Of a stretch of 64,000 bases of DNA, positions 7,555-17,259 are shown piece by piece. Position 1 is the stretch's first letter. Each line of letters begins with the position of its first letter. The DNA comes from Rheinheimera sp. MMS21-TC3. Its GTDB lineage: Bacteria > Pseudomonadota > Gammaproteobacteria > Enterobacterales > Alteromonadaceae. The translations under genes were made by a program, and so were the position numbers. Below the pieces are notes generated by a model. The model was not told the origin of the DNA, made no database searches, and saw only the letters and a list, made by a program, of their open reading frames with translations. The stretch covers positions 558,001 through 622,000 of the forward strand of contig NZ_CP135084.1 in NCBI RefSeq assembly GCF_032229285.1, read 5' to 3'.

Positions 7555-8415
7555 TTACTCCACGTTTTGGATCTGCTCTCGCATTTGCTCTATTAGCACT
7601 TTAAGTTCTACTGCTGCATTGGTGATTTCTGTGCTGATGGCTTTGGATGATAGCGTATTGGCTTCGCGGTTGAATTCTTGCATCATAAAGTCTAGGCGTC
7701 GGCCACAGGCGCCGCCTTTTTTTAGGATGTGTTGGGTTTCTTTAATGTGGGCGTCTAGGCGGTCTAGCTCTTCTGCTACGTCTGATTTAGAGGCAATAAA
7801 GGCCATTTCTTGCTCTAGGCGGCTTTGGTCGAGTTCGGCTTTAATTTCGGTTAAACGGTTTACAATGCGATCACGTTGCCATTGCATGGCTTGCGGTAGG
7901 TGGCTGCGAACAAAAGATACTTGTTCTGTAATGCCGGTTAAGCGTTGCGTAATCATTTGTTCTATGGCGTCGCCTTCGCGGCCACGGCCGGCTAAGAAGT
8001 CTTGCAAGGCGGCATCAAAACCAGCGAGTAGTTCTTTTTGAATGGCATCGATGTCGTCATTCGGTGTTTCCATTACGCCTGGCCAGCGCATAATGTCGGC
8101 GATATTAAGCTGAGCTTGTGGTGCCTTGGCTAGTAATAATTGCGCTTGCTGTAGCAGTTGCTCGGCAAAGCTATGATTAATGTTAAGCTCGCCGGCGGCT
8201 TGGTTTGCATGAAAGCGAAGGTTTACTTCTACTTTACCGCGATTCAATTTAGCCCGTAGTTTGTCACGTAATAGGTTTTCTAAGCCTCGAAATTGCTCTG
8301 GTAGGCGAAAATAGGTTTCTAAATAACGCTGGTTAACTGAGCGAATTTCCCATTGGGCGCTGCCCCAGCTGGCGTTGGTTTCGTGACGGGCGAAAGCGGT
8401 CATGCTATGGATCAT
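7555..8415 (-). CDS. yicC: YicC-family endoribonuclease
   Basis: A 286-residue YicC protein, the usual length. The start MIHSMTAFAR and the C-terminal DUF1732 region (GRRLDFMMQEFNREANTLSSKA) are family signatures. E. coli YicC is an endoribonuclease that helps degrade small RNAs such as RyhB with polynucleotide phosphorylase. It is divergent from rph with a 124-bp intergenic region, exactly as in E. coli. This gene marks the right limit of the accessory region. Confidence 0.9.
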   Translation of the reverse strand: MIHSMTAFARHETNASWGSAQWEIRSVNQRYLETYFRLPEQFRGLENLLRDKLRAKLNRGKVEVNLRFHANQAAGELNINHSFAEQLLQQAQLLLAKAPQAQLNIADIMRWPGVMETPNDDIDAIQKELLAGFDAALQDFLAGRGREGDAIEQMITQRLTGITEQVSFVRSHLPQAMQWQRDRIVNRLTEIKAELDQSRLEQEMAFIASKSDVAEELDRLDAHIKETQHILKKGGACGRRLDFMMQEFNREANTLSSKAISTEITNAAVELKVLIEQMREQIQNVE

Positions 8416-8539
8416 AATTAAGTCTCTAACAATAAATAATGCCTGAGTATACCTTAGCTTAATCGATTTTGGCGAATTGATAGCCCTGTAAGCCGTTAGC
8501 CTTTATAATAAGCACCAAATTCATTATAGGAGTGCAGCT

Positions 8540-9253
8540 ATGCGTCCAAGTGGCAGAACCGCCAGTCAGATCCGTCCCCTTACTTTTACTCGCCAGTTTA
8601 CGGCTCATGCTGAGGGCTCAGTATTAGTTGAGTTTGGCAATACTAAAGTGATTTGTACCGCTAGTGTGGTTGAAGGCGTACCGCGCTTTATGAAAGGCCA
8701 AGGTAAAGGTTGGATTACAGCTGAATACGGCATGTTACCTCGGGCGACTCATACCCGTAATGACCGTGAAGCCGCGCGCGGTAAGCAAGGTGGGCGTACT
8801 ATGGAAATTCAGCGCTTAATTGGCCGTGCTTTACGGGCAGCGGTGAATTTAAAGTTATTAGGTGAAAACACTATTACTATTGACTGTGATGTGATCCAAG
8901 CTGATGGCGGTACTCGTACTGCTTCTATTACTGGCGCTTGTGTTGCATTAGTGGATGCGCTTAATTTTATGCGTGCTAAAGGCACCATTAAAACTAACCC
9001 GTTAAACTTTATGGTGGCAGCGGTTTCTGTTGGTATTTATAAAGGCACGGCCATTGCCGATTTAGATTACGATGAAGACTCTAATGCTGATACTGATATG
9101 AACATTGTAATGACCGAAACCGGCAAAGTGATTGAAATTCAAGGTACGGCTGAAGAGGCACCATTTAGCTTTGAAGAAATGCAGCAAATGTTCGACTTAG
9201 GCAAGCATGCTATTCGCGAAATTTGTGATGAGCAAAAACGGGCTTTAGCATAA
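8540..9253 (+). CDS. rph: Ribonuclease PH
   Basis: A 237-residue RNase PH, matching the 238-residue family. It trims tRNA 3' ends using phosphate as nucleophile. Visible signatures are MRPSGR at the start, the phosphate-binding region with [17 protein letters not shown], and [20 protein letters not shown] good AGGAG Shine-Dalgarno precedes the start. Unlike E. coli K-12, the gene is intact. It lies 41 bp upstream of pyrE in the same direction, a conserved operon. Confidence 0.95.
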   Translation: MRPSGRTASQIRPLTFTRQFTAHAEGSVLVEFGNTKVICTASVVEGVPRFMKGQGKGWITAEYGMLPRATHTRNDREAARGKQGGRTMEIQRLIGRALRAAVNLKLLGENTITIDCDVIQADGGTRTASITGACVALVDALNFMRAKGTIKTNPLNFMVAAVSVGIYKGTAIADLDYDEDSNADTDMNIVMTETGKVIEIQGTAEEAPFSFEEMQQMFDLGKHAIREICDEQKRALA

Positions 9254-9294
9254 AGCCATTTTGTTGAACGCTAATTTAAATAGGTATTTATTGC

Positions 9295-9942
9295 ATGAAA
9301 CAGTTTCAACGTGACTTTATTGAATTTGCCTTAGCGCGTCAGGTTTTAAAATTTGGCAGCTTTACCTTAAAGTCGGGCCGCACTAGCCCGTACTTTTTTA
9401 ATGCAGGTTTATTTAATACAGGTAGTGATTTAGCTAAATTAGGTCGCTTTTATGCCGCTGCATTAGATGATGCAGGTTTAGAGTTCGATGTGCTATTTGG
9501 CCCTGCTTATAAAGGTATTCCTATAGCCACGACAACAGCTGTAGCGCTGGCGGATCACTATAATCGTGATGTGCCTTATTGCTTTAATCGCAAAGAAGCT
9601 AAAGCCCATGGTGAAGGGGGCAATTTAGTTGGCTCACCTTTAGCTGGGCGCATTATGTTGGTAGATGATGTGATTACTGCAGGTACAGCTATTCGTGAGT
9701 CTATGCAGCTTATTCAAGCACAAGGCGCAAGTTTAACCGGCGTATTAATTGCGTTAGATAGACAAGAACGCGGTAAGGGTGAGTTGTCGGCTATTCAAGA
9801 AGTGGAACGTGACTTTGCCACTAAAGTTATTTCAATTATTAGCTTACCAGATTTAATTAACTATTTAGCTGATAAACCAGAAATGGCCCAGCACTTAGAC
9901 GCGGTTAAAGCCTACCGCGCCGAATATGGTGTTGAAGCCTAG
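9295..9942 (+). CDS. pyrE: Orotate phosphoribosyltransferase
   Basis: A 215-residue enzyme that joins orotate to PRPP in pyrimidine synthesis. The PRPP-binding motif is [12 protein letters not shown] at about residues 119-130, and the flexible loop is [12 protein letters not shown]. Length and order match E. coli PyrE (213 residues). It follows rph; in E. coli pyrE is attenuated through rph translation, but I do not see a clear attenuator in the 41-bp gap here. A two-copy hairpin array begins 12 bp after the stop. Confidence 0.95.
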   Translation: MKQFQRDFIEFALARQVLKFGSFTLKSGRTSPYFFNAGLFNTGSDLAKLGRFYAAALDDAGLEFDVLFGPAYKGIPIATTTAVALADHYNRDVPYCFNRKEAKAHGEGGNLVGSPLAGRIMLVDDVITAGTAIRESMQLIQAQGASLTGVLIALDRQERGKGELSAIQEVERDFATKVISIISLPDLINYLADKPEMAQHLDAVKAYRAEYGVEA

Positions 9943-9953
9943 GTTGGTATCTA

Positions 9954-10140
9954 AGTAGTGACTAGCTTGCTTTGCAAGCGTAACAAGTTCGCACGCGAAC
10001 GGTAACTAGCGCTTACAGCGCGGTCACTGTTGCCAAAGGCAACTAGTCACTACTGTTTTTTACAGCGGTAACTAGTTCGCACAGCGAACGGTCACTAGCG
10101 CTTAAGCGCGGTCACTGTTGCCGAAGGCAACTAGTCACTA
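9954..10140. repeat. Two-copy multi-hairpin extragenic repeat
   Basis: Seven or more short stems are packed in 187 bp. Copy 1 (9987-10052) and copy 2 (10075-10140) are near-identical 66-bp units. Each holds GTTCGC/GCGAAC, then GCGCT/AGCGC (a perfect GCGCTTAAGCGC in copy 2), then GTTGCC/GGCAAC, linked by GGT(A/C)ACTA spacers. A further stem GCTTGC-TTT-GCAAGC lies at 9965-9979. AGTAGTGACTAG at 9954-9965 is the exact reverse complement of CTAGTCACTACT at 10043-10054, bracketing the first unit. It lies between the convergent pyrE and slmA and may act as terminator, mRNA stabiliser or a mobile palindrome. Confidence 0.8.
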
Positions 10141-10149
10141 TTATTATTT

Positions 10150-10186
10150 ACACTCAACACTCAACACTCAACACTCACCACTCAAC
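10150..10186. repeat. Heptamer microsatellite (CACTCAA)
   Basis: Tandem units of CACTCAA from 10151, with the fourth unit altered to CACTCAC, directly after the hairpin array and before the slmA stop. A sister array, CACTTAA x3, occurs at 29947-29967, also in a convergent intergenic gap next to a terminator. Confidence 0.7.
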
Positions 10187-10201
10187 ATTTACAACTCAAG
10201 C

Positions 10202-10798
10202 TTAAGCTTGCTCAAACAGGCTCTGTTGCATCAACTGCCACTGTGCTGGCCAGTGTTGGGTAGGTAGACGTTTAAAGCCTGAGCGAACAAATTGGTTTAA
10301 TTTGCCTTCTACTGTGGCTAATAGCAGGTTAGCTAAGTCGGCTTCGTCGATAGCAAAGCTTTTGCCTTCACGCAGTTTGCGTTCGCGCAGGCATTGTTTT
10401 AGTTGGGTTTCAAGCTTATCAAAAAGCTGCTCTACTCGTTCTTGTAAGCGCTCGGGTTCACCTTGCAGGGCTTCGCCGGTTAAAATACAGCAGATCCCTG
10501 GATTACGTTCGGCAAAGATTAAAATTAATTGTAAGATCATTTCTACCCGGCTTTGGGTGTCTTTGTATTCGTCTAAAATGGTGTTAATGCGTGAAAGTAG
10601 GGTATCTTCAATAAACTCAATTAAACCTTCAAACATTCGCGCTTTGCTGGGAAAGTGGCGATATAAAGCGGCTTCTGATACGCCTACTTTAGCGGCTAAG
10701 GCAGCTGTGGTAATGCGTTGGCCATTATTACTTTGCAACATAGCGGCTAGTGCCTGCAAAATGTCTTCTTTGCGATTACTACGACGTGGTGCTGGCAT
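10202..10798 (-). CDS. slmA: Nucleoid occlusion factor SlmA
   Basis: A 198-residue TetR-family protein, same length as E. coli SlmA. The N-terminal helix-turn-helix (residues about 10-55) includes [20 protein letters not shown]. SlmA binds specific chromosomal sites and blocks FtsZ ring assembly over the nucleoid. Its place between pyrE and dut is the conserved gammaproteobacterial position. Convergent with pyrE across the hairpin array. Confidence 0.93.
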   Translation of the reverse strand: MPAPRRSNRKEDILQALAAMLQSNNGQRITTAALAAKVGVSEAALYRHFPSKARMFEGLIEFIEDTLLSRINTILDEYKDTQSRVEMILQLILIFAERNPGICCILTGEALQGEPERLQERVEQLFDKLETQLKQCLRERKLREGKSFAIDEADLANLLLATVEGKLNQFVRSGFKRLPTQHWPAQWQLMQQSLFEQA

Positions 10799-10835
10799 TG
10801 ATTATCCTGTTAAAATCTAAAATAGGGTTCTGTGC

Positions 10836-10945
10836 AGGCATCTACAGCAGAAAATACTTATTTCACCGCCTGCAAGGAGCACATCCCTGTGCCCTTTCCG
10901 GCTACGCGGCATCCATGCCGCTGCGAAATAAGTACATCTGCTTCC
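10836..10945. repeat. Extragenic inverted-repeat element
   Basis: In the slmA-dut gap, TACTTATTTC at 10855-10864 is the exact reverse complement of GAAATAAGTA at 10925-10934. Outside these, GCAG at 10847-10850 and CTGC at 10938-10941 extend the pairing imperfectly. The 60-base interior is GC-rich and itself holds short stems such as GCGGCATCCATGCCGC. No open frame of note. It would fold into a branched hairpin in a slmA-dut region transcript and may be a dispersed repeat. Confidence 0.5.
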
Positions 10946-10971
10946 GATGCTTGTTAGATTCTATATATTTA

Positions 10972-11430
10972 CTAAGCTTTGCCTGAGTGGCCAAAACCAC
11001 CTTCGCCGCGCTGGGTTTGTTCAAAGCTGTCTACCAGATTAAATTCAGCTTGCACTACGGGCATAAACACCAACTGAGCAATGCGATCGCCAGGCTCAAT
11101 GCTAAAGCTATCTTGGCCACGGTTCCACATCGACACCATTAAGGGGCCTTGGTAGTCTGAGTCAATTAAGCCGACTAAGTTACCTAGCACTATGCCGTGT
11201 TTATGGCCTAAACCAGAACGCGGTAAAATAGTGGCACATAAATTAGTATCGCCAATGTAAATAGATAAACCAGTTGGTATTAACTTGGTTTCGCCAGGGG
11301 CTAATTCAAGTGTGGTGTTGATACAGGCGCGTAAATCTAAACCAGCAGAGCCTGGTGTGGCATAAGCAGGTAAGGGAAATTCTGTTCCAATGCGAGGATC
11401 AAGTATTTTTAAATCTATGGCTTTTTTCAT
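10972..11430 (-). CDS. dut: dUTP diphosphatase
   Basis: A 152-residue trimeric dUTPase that converts dUTP to dUMP, keeping uracil out of DNA and feeding thymidylate synthesis. All five motifs are visible: [31 protein letters not shown] (with the catalytic Asp), [10 protein letters not shown], and the C-terminal P-loop-like [10 protein letters not shown]. It lies 42 bp downstream of coaBC on the same strand, as in E. coli. Confidence 0.96.
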   Translation of the reverse strand: MKKAIDLKILDPRIGTEFPLPAYATPGSAGLDLRACINTTLELAPGETKLIPTGLSIYIGDTNLCATILPRSGLGHKHGIVLGNLVGLIDSDYQGPLMVSMWNRGQDSFSIEPGDRIAQLVFMPVVQAEFNLVDSFEQTQRGEGGFGHSGKA

Positions 11431-11472
11431 TTAAGGCTTCTATCTAAGTTGTTGGGTTTACATTGTTAGCAA

Positions 11473-12705
11473 TTATATTTTAGCTACTAATTGAAACTGT
11501 TGTAACACATGCTGCAATATCTGTTGTGCTAAAGCCGATTTAGCTTGGGCAGGTAAGGCTAGTTGGCCTTGTGGCCAAATTAGCGTGACCGCGTTATGTT
11601 CGCTATTAAAACCTTGGTTAGGATCTGAAACGTCATTAGCACAAATCATATCCAGCTTTTTACTGCTTAATTTAGCTTTGGCATAGTCGATAAGATTATG
11701 GGTTTCAGCCGCAAAGCCAACGGTAAAAGGCCGGTGTTGGCTTAAGGCTGCAACGCTAGCAATAATATCGGGGTTTTTAACCATTTTTAGAATTAATTCA
11801 GCGTCACTGGTTTTTTTCAGTTTTTCTGCCGCAACTTCGGCCATTCTATAATCAGCAACAGCAGCACAACCAATAAAAATAGCACTGTTTTGTGCTGCCG
11901 TTAAAGCGGCTTGGTGCATTTGCTCTGCGCTAATAACATCTATTCGCTTAACACCAGCGGGTGTTGTTAAAAGTGTTGGCCCAGCAATAAGGGTAACATC
12001 AGCACCTAATTGCGCGGCAGCTGCTGCTAAAGCAAAGCCCATTTTACCCGAGCTATGGTTAGAAATGTAACGCACTGGATCTATCGCTTCGCGGGTAGGG
12101 CCGGCGGTAATAGCAATAGATATTCCTTGCCAGCTTAAATGGCTATCGGGCTTAGCTGCAACAAATTGCTCAATAGCAGCAACAATTTGTAACGGTTCTT
12201 CCATTCGGCCTAAACCAACATCACCACAGGCTTGTTCACCTGCTGCTGGGCCAATTATGTGAAAATTATGTTCATTTAATGTTGCTATATTTTTTTGTGT
12301 TGCTATGTTTTTATACATCTGCTGATTCATTGCAGGTGCGATAAAGAGTTCAGCTGTAGTCGCTAGCACGCAGGTTGTTAGCAAATCATCGGCCATACCT
12401 TGAGCTAGTTTGGCGATAACATTTGCTGTAGCTGGGGCAATAATAAAGATATTGGCCCACTTGGCTAACTCTATATGGCCCATAGCGGCCTCGGCGCTGG
12501 GATCTAACAAGCTGGTACTAACAGGGTTGCCCGATACCGCTTGCAAGGTTAAAGGGGTAATAAAATGTTGGCCAGAGTCGGTTAAAATAACTCGAACCTC
12601 TGCGCCGCGTTCGGATAAACGGCGGACTAAATCTGCGCTTTTATAGGCAGCTATACCGCCACTTACACCCAGTAAAATACGTTTGTTTGCCAAAGTTTGT
12701 TGCAT
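11473..12705 (-). CDS. coaBC: Bifunctional phosphopantothenoylcysteine decarboxylase/synthetase
   Basis: A 410-residue enzyme for two steps of coenzyme A synthesis. The N-terminal flavin-dependent CoaC half starts [20 protein letters not shown], carries the active-site PAMNQQMY and the [10 protein letters not shown] loop with its Cys. The C-terminal CoaB half shows [28 protein letters not shown] and [13 protein letters not shown] chose the ATG at 12703-12705 because it starts the conserved region and gives the family length; an 18-residue upstream extension overlaps the radC promoter. Divergent from radC. Confidence 0.94.
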   Translation of the reverse strand: MQQTLANKRILLGVSGGIAAYKSADLVRRLSERGAEVRVILTDSGQHFITPLTLQAVSGNPVSTSLLDPSAEAAMGHIELAKWANIFIIAPATANVIAKLAQGMADDLLTTCVLATTAELFIAPAMNQQMYKNIATQKNIATLNEHNFHIIGPAAGEQACGDVGLGRMEEPLQIVAAIEQFVAAKPDSHLSWQGISIAITAGPTREAIDPVRYISNHSSGKMGFALAAAAAQLGADVTLIAGPTLLTTPAGVKRIDVISAEQMHQAALTAAQNSAIFIGCAAVADYRMAEVAAEKLKKTSDAELILKMVKNPDIIASVAALSQHRPFTVGFAAETHNLIDYAKAKLSSKKLDMICANDVSDPNQGFNSEHNAVTLIWPQGQLALPAQAKSALAQQILQHVLQQFQLVAKI

Positions 12706-12786
12706 ATCAGGCTTACCAAGACCAAAAAAACTGTCGCTAAGATAGCACGAAAAGAGCATATCGGCATCAGTTCAGGGAGGATTCAG

Positions 12787-13461
12787 ATGAGTATTCGTAA
12801 TTGGCCAGCGGCAGAGCGACCACGCGAAAAGCTGCTACTACATGGAGCTAGTGCTTTGTCTGATGCAGAGTTATTAGCAATATTCTTACGCACTGGCATT
12901 GCCGGAATTGATGCCGTGAGTTTAGCTAGGCAGTTATTAAAGCAGTTTGGTAGCTTAAAAGGGTTGTTGTCGGCTAACCAGCAACAATTTTGCACGGGCA
13001 AAGGTTTAGGCGAAGCTAAATATGTGCAATTGCAGGCAGTATTAGAGTTAAGTAAGCGCTATTTAGAGCAACAAATTCAGCGAGAAACTGTTTTTACTGA
13101 GCCCTCAGCGGTAAAGCGTTATTTGCAGCATGCTATTAGTAATAAGCAGCGTGAAGTGTTTTTATTATTATATTTAGATAGCCAACATCGGCTTATTAAG
13201 ACTGAATCACTGTTTAGTGGCACAATAGATGCCTCGCCGGTGTATCCGCGTATTGTAGTTCAGCATGCATTAGCGCATAATGCGGCCGCTGTTATTCTGG
13301 CGCATAACCATCCATCGGGTGTGGCTGAACCAAGTCGAGCGGACAGAAGTATTACCGACCGGCTTGTTCAGGCATTAATGCTAGTAGATATCAAGGTATT
13401 AGATCATTTTGTGGTTGGCGACACTGATGTCATCTCCTTCGCTGAACGAGGCTGGCTATAA
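12787..13461 (+). CDS. radC: RadC-family JAB/MPN protein
   Basis: A 224-residue RadC. The N-terminal helix-hairpin-helix-like domain starts [15 protein letters not shown]; the C-terminal JAB1/MPN domain carries the zinc motif [15 protein letters not shown]. It has been linked with DNA repair, but the role of RadC is disputed. I chose the ATG at 12787 because of the GGGAGG Shine-Dalgarno 6 bp before it. It is divergent from coaBC, and the dfp-radC neighbourhood is conserved. Confidence 0.92.
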   Translation: MSIRNWPAAERPREKLLLHGASALSDAELLAIFLRTGIAGIDAVSLARQLLKQFGSLKGLLSANQQQFCTGKGLGEAKYVQLQAVLELSKRYLEQQIQRETVFTEPSAVKRYLQHAISNKQREVFLLLYLDSQHRLIKTESLFSGTIDASPVYPRIVVQHALAHNAAAVILAHNHPSGVAEPSRADRSITDRLVQALMLVDIKVLDHFVVGDTDVISFAERGWL

Positions 13462-13625
13462 TACTTGGCTGGTGTTTATGCGAAAAACCTAGTGCAAAAA
13501 GAAGAATTAGCTTGAATAGCAAGCCTAATTCGTGTATAAATTGCGCCCTCTTTGTTTTGAGGTAACCTTCTCGGCCAGAAGGGTGACGACAGCTCGAGCT
13601 GATGTAATTTTGGAGAACAATTGAC

Positions 13626-13862
13626 ATGTCTAAAGTGTGCCAAGTAACTGGTAAGAGACCTATGGTTGGTAACAACCGCTCTCACGCCAAAAATGCTACT
13701 AAGCGCCGTTTCCTGCCTAACCTACAAACACACCGTTTCTGGGTTGAAAGTGAAAACCGTTTTGTTACATTACGTACTACTACTCGTGGTATGCGTATCA
13801 TTGATAAGAATGGTATCGATGCCGTCCTAGTTGACGTGCGTGCTAACGGTCACAAGGTTTAA
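13626..13862 (+). CDS. rpmB: 50S ribosomal protein L28
   Basis: A 78-residue L28, the standard length, beginning [20 protein letters not shown]. Only the first of the zinc-binding cysteines typical of some phyla is present, as in other gammaproteobacteria. It lies 11 bp upstream of rpmG and shares its transcript and terminator. Confidence 0.97.
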   Translation: MSKVCQVTGKRPMVGNNRSHAKNATKRRFLPNLQTHRFWVESENRFVTLRTTTRGMRIIDKNGIDAVLVDVRANGHKV

Positions 13863-13873
13863 GGAATTAAATA

Positions 13874-14029
13874 ATGCGCGATAAAATCCGTTTAGTTTCT
13901 TCTGCTGGTACTGGTTTCTTCTATACAACTACGAAGAACAAACGTACTATGCCAGAAAAAATGGAAATCAAAAAATTCGATCCTAAAGTGCGTAAGCATG
14001 TGATTTTCAAAGAAGCGAAAATCAAGTAA
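13874..14029 (+). CDS. rpmG: 50S ribosomal protein L33
   Basis: A 51-residue L33 (start [20 protein letters not shown], end FKEAKIK), directly after rpmB with an AAGGAA Shine-Dalgarno in the gap. It is the cysteine-free, zinc-independent form, which is usual in enteric-type gammaproteobacteria. A strong intrinsic terminator follows 10 bp after the stop. Confidence 0.97.
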   Translation: MRDKIRLVSSAGTGFFYTTTKNKRTMPEKMEIKKFDPKVRKHVIFKEAKIK

Positions 14030-14038
14030 TCGAAAAAG

Positions 14039-14066
14039 AAACCCGGTTTATTCCGGGTTTTTGCTT
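14039..14066 (+). terminator. Intrinsic terminator of rpmBG
   Basis: Stem ACCCGG-TTTATT-CCGGGT at 14041-14058, preceded by A-rich and followed by a T-rich tract to about 14069. Confidence 0.85.
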
Positions 14067-14132
14067 TTTAGTCCCCGCCTAAGTTACTATGCCGCTGCAA
14101 TGGACGTTCACCTTGTGCAGATAGGCAGCAAT

Positions 14133-14612
14133 ATGATTAAACTCTCTCAGCGAAACTGGAACAATGTACTTATCTTTGTTGTGCTGATTTTAATGTTTTT
14201 TTTATATGGTATTCCACAACGTTTACTGCAATCTGATCCTATTCGTTATCGCTTAATACCCGAACATAGCCAGTTATTAATGGTTAGCTTTGGCCAGCAA
14301 CGCTTAACCCAAGCCGGTACCCAGTGGCGATTACAGCCACAAGCGGTTGCTAATAATGGTGAGGCTAGGCTAGTAGACGCTGAAAAGTTAGCTTTAGCCT
14401 GGCAATATACCGAGTTATCAGAAGTGAAAACCGCCTCATTACAAAGTAAAGTGCCAGTTGCTCAAGCTAGTGTTCAAGTTGTAGGCCAATTTGAACCGAT
14501 GATTTGGTTACTTTACCCAACTGATACTGGCTATTTAGTGCAGCAAGCTGGTAAAACTAACTTATTTCAGCTTACAAGCGAGCAAGCCGCACAGCTGTTT
14601 TTATTGCCTTAA
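14133..14612 (+). CDS. Single-pass membrane protein of unknown function
   Basis: A 159-residue protein with one N-terminal membrane helix (residues about 11-27, NVLIFVVLILMFFLYGI) and a predicted periplasmic or cytosolic domain of about 125 residues without a motif I recognise. I chose the ATG at 14133 since it puts the helix near the N-terminus; a longer frame starts at 14061 inside the terminator tail. It precedes mutM by 60 bp in the same direction and may be co-transcribed. No function is proposed. Confidence 0.65.
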   Translation: MIKLSQRNWNNVLIFVVLILMFFLYGIPQRLLQSDPIRYRLIPEHSQLLMVSFGQQRLTQAGTQWRLQPQAVANNGEARLVDAEKLALAWQYTELSEVKTASLQSKVPVAQASVQVVGQFEPMIWLLYPTDTGYLVQQAGKTNLFQLTSEQAAQLFLLP

Positions 14613-14672
14613 ATTAAAATTGTAACTGCCGGCCGTATTAGTATTAGCCAAGTTTATGTATTGGAGTTTTTA

Positions 14673-15482
14673 ATGCCAGAGTTACCCGAAGTTGAAGTGT
14701 CGCGCCAAGGAATTAGCCCCTATTTACAAGGGCAAACCTTACTTAATGTTATTGCTAGGCAGCGCCAATTACGTTGGTGGATCCCTGATGAAGTGGTGGA
14801 GCAAAAGCAGCAACCGATATTATCAGTAACCCGACGGGCTAAGTACTTATTAATTGAATTACCTAAGGGCGATATTATTTTGCATTTAGGTATGTCGGGT
14901 CATTTAAAAGTTTTACCAACTGGTACAGTGGCAATAAAGCATGATCATATCGACTTTGTGCTATCGGGCGATAAAATATTACGTTTAAACGACACCCGCC
15001 GCTTTGGCGCAGTGTTATGGCAAGACCGAGGCCAAGTGCATCCATTACTAGCAACGCTTGGCCCTGAACCACTGAGCGATAAATTTAATGCTAGCCATTT
15101 AAACCAAGCCTTTGCTAAAAGACGCACAGCGGTAAAGCAAGTATTGATGGATAACCATGTTGTGGTTGGTGTAGGTAATATTTATGCTAACGAAGCCTTA
15201 TTTAAAGCAGGTATTTTGCCTACAAAGCCAGCTAATCAAGTGTCTATAGCACAAGTGGCGGAACTGGCTAAGCAGGTAAAGTTGATTTTAAGCGCGGCCA
15301 TTAAACAAGGTGGTACTACGCTAAAAGATTTTAGTGCAGCAGATGGCAAACCTGGCTATTTTGCTCAAGAGTTATTAGTTTACGGCCGTGGCGGTGAAAA
15401 CTGTGTTAGCTGTCAGTCTGTATTAAGTGATATTAAAATTGGCCAGCGCAGAACAGTATTTTGTCCAGAGTGTCAGCAATAA
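14673..15482 (+). CDS. mutM: Formamidopyrimidine-DNA glycosylase
   Basis: A 269-residue Fpg/MutM that removes 8-oxoguanine and cleaves the abasic site. The ATG at 14673 gives MPELPEVE, so Pro2 becomes the catalytic N-terminal nucleophile and Glu3 the general acid; the longer frame from 14661 would abolish this and is rejected. A conserved Lys sits in RRAKYLL, the helix-two-turn-helix region contains VGVGNIYANEALF, and the C-terminal zinc finger uses CVSC and CPEC. Confidence 0.96.
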   Translation: MPELPEVEVSRQGISPYLQGQTLLNVIARQRQLRWWIPDEVVEQKQQPILSVTRRAKYLLIELPKGDIILHLGMSGHLKVLPTGTVAIKHDHIDFVLSGDKILRLNDTRRFGAVLWQDRGQVHPLLATLGPEPLSDKFNASHLNQAFAKRRTAVKQVLMDNHVVVGVGNIYANEALFKAGILPTKPANQVSIAQVAELAKQVKLILSAAIKQGGTTLKDFSAADGKPGYFAQELLVYGRGGENCVSCQSVLSDIKIGQRRTVFCPECQQ

Positions 15483-15494
15483 TAAGGTTAGAGA

Positions 15495-17114
15495 TTAAAA
15501 ACTACGGCTAGCCATTAATCTAAATTCAACACCGCTTAGGTTATCGTTATCAGTTAGAGCTTTAGTAATATCGATATGGATCATGGCTCCACGGCTAGAA
15601 TGGCTAGAGAGCAGTCGTAAGCCACCACCAACACCTACTAAAGTTGAGCTATCAGTGTCTGGCAATTGCTGATCACTGCCTGGCCAAACTTTACCTACAT
15701 CTATATAACCAACAAAAGCTACGTCTAGCAATTGCCATAGTGACCAATCGGTATAGCGGCGGTATTCAATACTATTAATTGCTCGGGCTGTACCACTGCG
15801 AAAATACTCAGGGTAAGCGCGCATATTCTGCTCGCCGCCTATGTATAGCGGCTCATCGCGAAACAAGTTATTACCTTTATCAATATTTACCTTAAACACT
15901 AAGCTGCTGTTATCAGTTAAGTGTTTAACTAATTGCCAATGGCTACTAAATAAAAACTGCTGTTGCTCAAAGCGACGTTGCAGCCAAGATGTCGCAGATA
16001 AAAGCCAAATGTCGTTTGCAAGTTGCCAGTTCTTTAAAGCGGAAAGTTGCCAAAATAGGGCGTTCTCATCTGCTCCAAGTCCTTTATTATATTGCCCAAT
16101 CCGAGCATTAAGCTGCCAGCCAAAGTTAAAGTCTTCGGTACGGTTGAATGAGTTAATATTATAAAGCTTACGATAATCCGCAATAATATATTCATATTCC
16201 AGCCAAAAACCAGATAAGTTACGATCTTCTGGCAAAGCAAGGTAGGTGCCTTGCTCAGCAAGATTGAAATTGAAATCGTTTAACTCTGCAGCCAGTTTTA
16301 TGCGGTGTATGTTTTTGCCTTTTATTGGTAATTTATAACCAAACTCAGCGTCAATTAAGCTATTTTGTCGCTGAAAGCGGTTAACTTCCTCACCGGCTTC
16401 ATATTCGCTAACCTCTTCCGTATCACGCTGAATATTAAATAAAAATGACCAAGGCGAGGATAAGCGGTAAAAAGGCCGACTAAGTTGCAGTTGATAGTTG
16501 TCGCCATCTGAATTATTAGAGTATCGTAGTGAGCCATCCCAAAAAGTGCCAAACATATTGGGTGAATTAAAGCTTAAACCATAGCCAGTACGTTCAGTTT
16601 CACGCTTGTACTTAATGCCAAGCTTATTACCGCTACCCAGTATGTTATCGTCTTCAAAGCCTAAGGCGCTTTTGCTACGACCACCTTCGCTAGAAAAATC
16701 GATAGTAGGCAATAACGACCAGTTATCCCAAGTTTCTACCTCAACAATAATGCTGTTTTCATTGGCGCAATAATGGCTAATGCGTACTGTGGCTTCGCGT
16801 AAATAACTGCGGGTACGCAAGAGTCGCTCGGTTTCAGCTAGCTCTTTGGGGTCTAATAAAGAGCCTATTTCAAATAAGATATCGTCTTTAAGTACAGATT
16901 CTCGGGTGATGGTGTGGCTATAGTTAGCAAACTCATGTAGCCAAAAAGTACTTTTATGGGTTAAATCAAATACATTATTAGGGCTAAAAGTAATATCTTT
17001 AATAGTAATATTACTGCTGTCGACTAAAAAGCGGTTATCTGCCACTGGTTGGCAGTCGGCAAAAGTATAACTGCTAAAAACACATCCTATTGTTAGGTAA
17101 AGCGCAAGCCGCAT
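15495..17114 (-). CDS. BamA/TamA-family outer membrane barrel
   Basis: A 539-residue exported protein with a signal peptide (cleavage near AD-CQP at about residue 20), one POTRA-like domain (about residues 80-135, with LLDPKELAETERLLRTRSYL) and a C-terminal 16-strand-type barrel. GGEQNMRAYPEYFRSGTA near residue 415 is the conserved loop 6 region, usually VRGY/F in BamA, and the chain ends in an aromatic residue (ASRSF). It is shorter than BamA, with a single POTRA, so it is more like accessory surface-antigen D15 proteins. Substrate unknown. Monocistronic, convergent with mutM. Confidence 0.75.
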   Translation of the reverse strand: MRLALYLTIGCVFSSYTFADCQPVADNRFLVDSSNITIKDITFSPNNVFDLTHKSTFWLHEFANYSHTITRESVLKDDILFEIGSLLDPKELAETERLLRTRSYLREATVRISHYCANENSIIVEVETWDNWSLLPTIDFSSEGGRSKSALGFEDDNILGSGNKLGIKYKRETERTGYGLSFNSPNMFGTFWDGSLRYSNNSDGDNYQLQLSRPFYRLSSPWSFLFNIQRDTEEVSEYEAGEEVNRFQRQNSLIDAEFGYKLPIKGKNIHRIKLAAELNDFNFNLAEQGTYLALPEDRNLSGFWLEYEYIIADYRKLYNINSFNRTEDFNFGWQLNARIGQYNKGLGADENALFWQLSALKNWQLANDIWLLSATSWLQRRFEQQQFLFSSHWQLVKHLTDNSSLVFKVNIDKGNNLFRDEPLYIGGEQNMRAYPEYFRSGTARAINSIEYRRYTDWSLWQLLDVAFVGYIDVGKVWPGSDQQLPDTDSSTLVGVGGGLRLLSSHSSRGAMIHIDITKALTDNDNLSGVEFRLMASRSF

Positions 17115-17259
17115 AATAACTCCCTATAATGCTTTTTAGATAATATAGTGCAGCTAAGTGAAGCTAATATTAATAATTAGCCGTATAACCTACCCCAAGT
17201 TATTTGCTGGCATAACTATATTTATATCATGCCAGCAAGCTATGTACAGATGTATATAA

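Noticed and set aside
7532-8041. 169-codon open frame opposite yicC
   Set aside because: Shadow frame; the YicC signature on the other strand is clear.
9954-10186. Possible CRISPR array
   Set aside because: Units are self-complementary, tandem and without unique spacers; the heptamers are a microsatellite. No cas genes.
10302-10820. 172-codon open frame opposite slmA
   Set aside because: Shadow of a well-supported gene; Ser/Lys-rich product with no motif.
13430-13685. Minus-strand frames over the radC-rpmB gap
   Set aside because: They cover the ribosomal-protein promoter and L28 start; no independent support.
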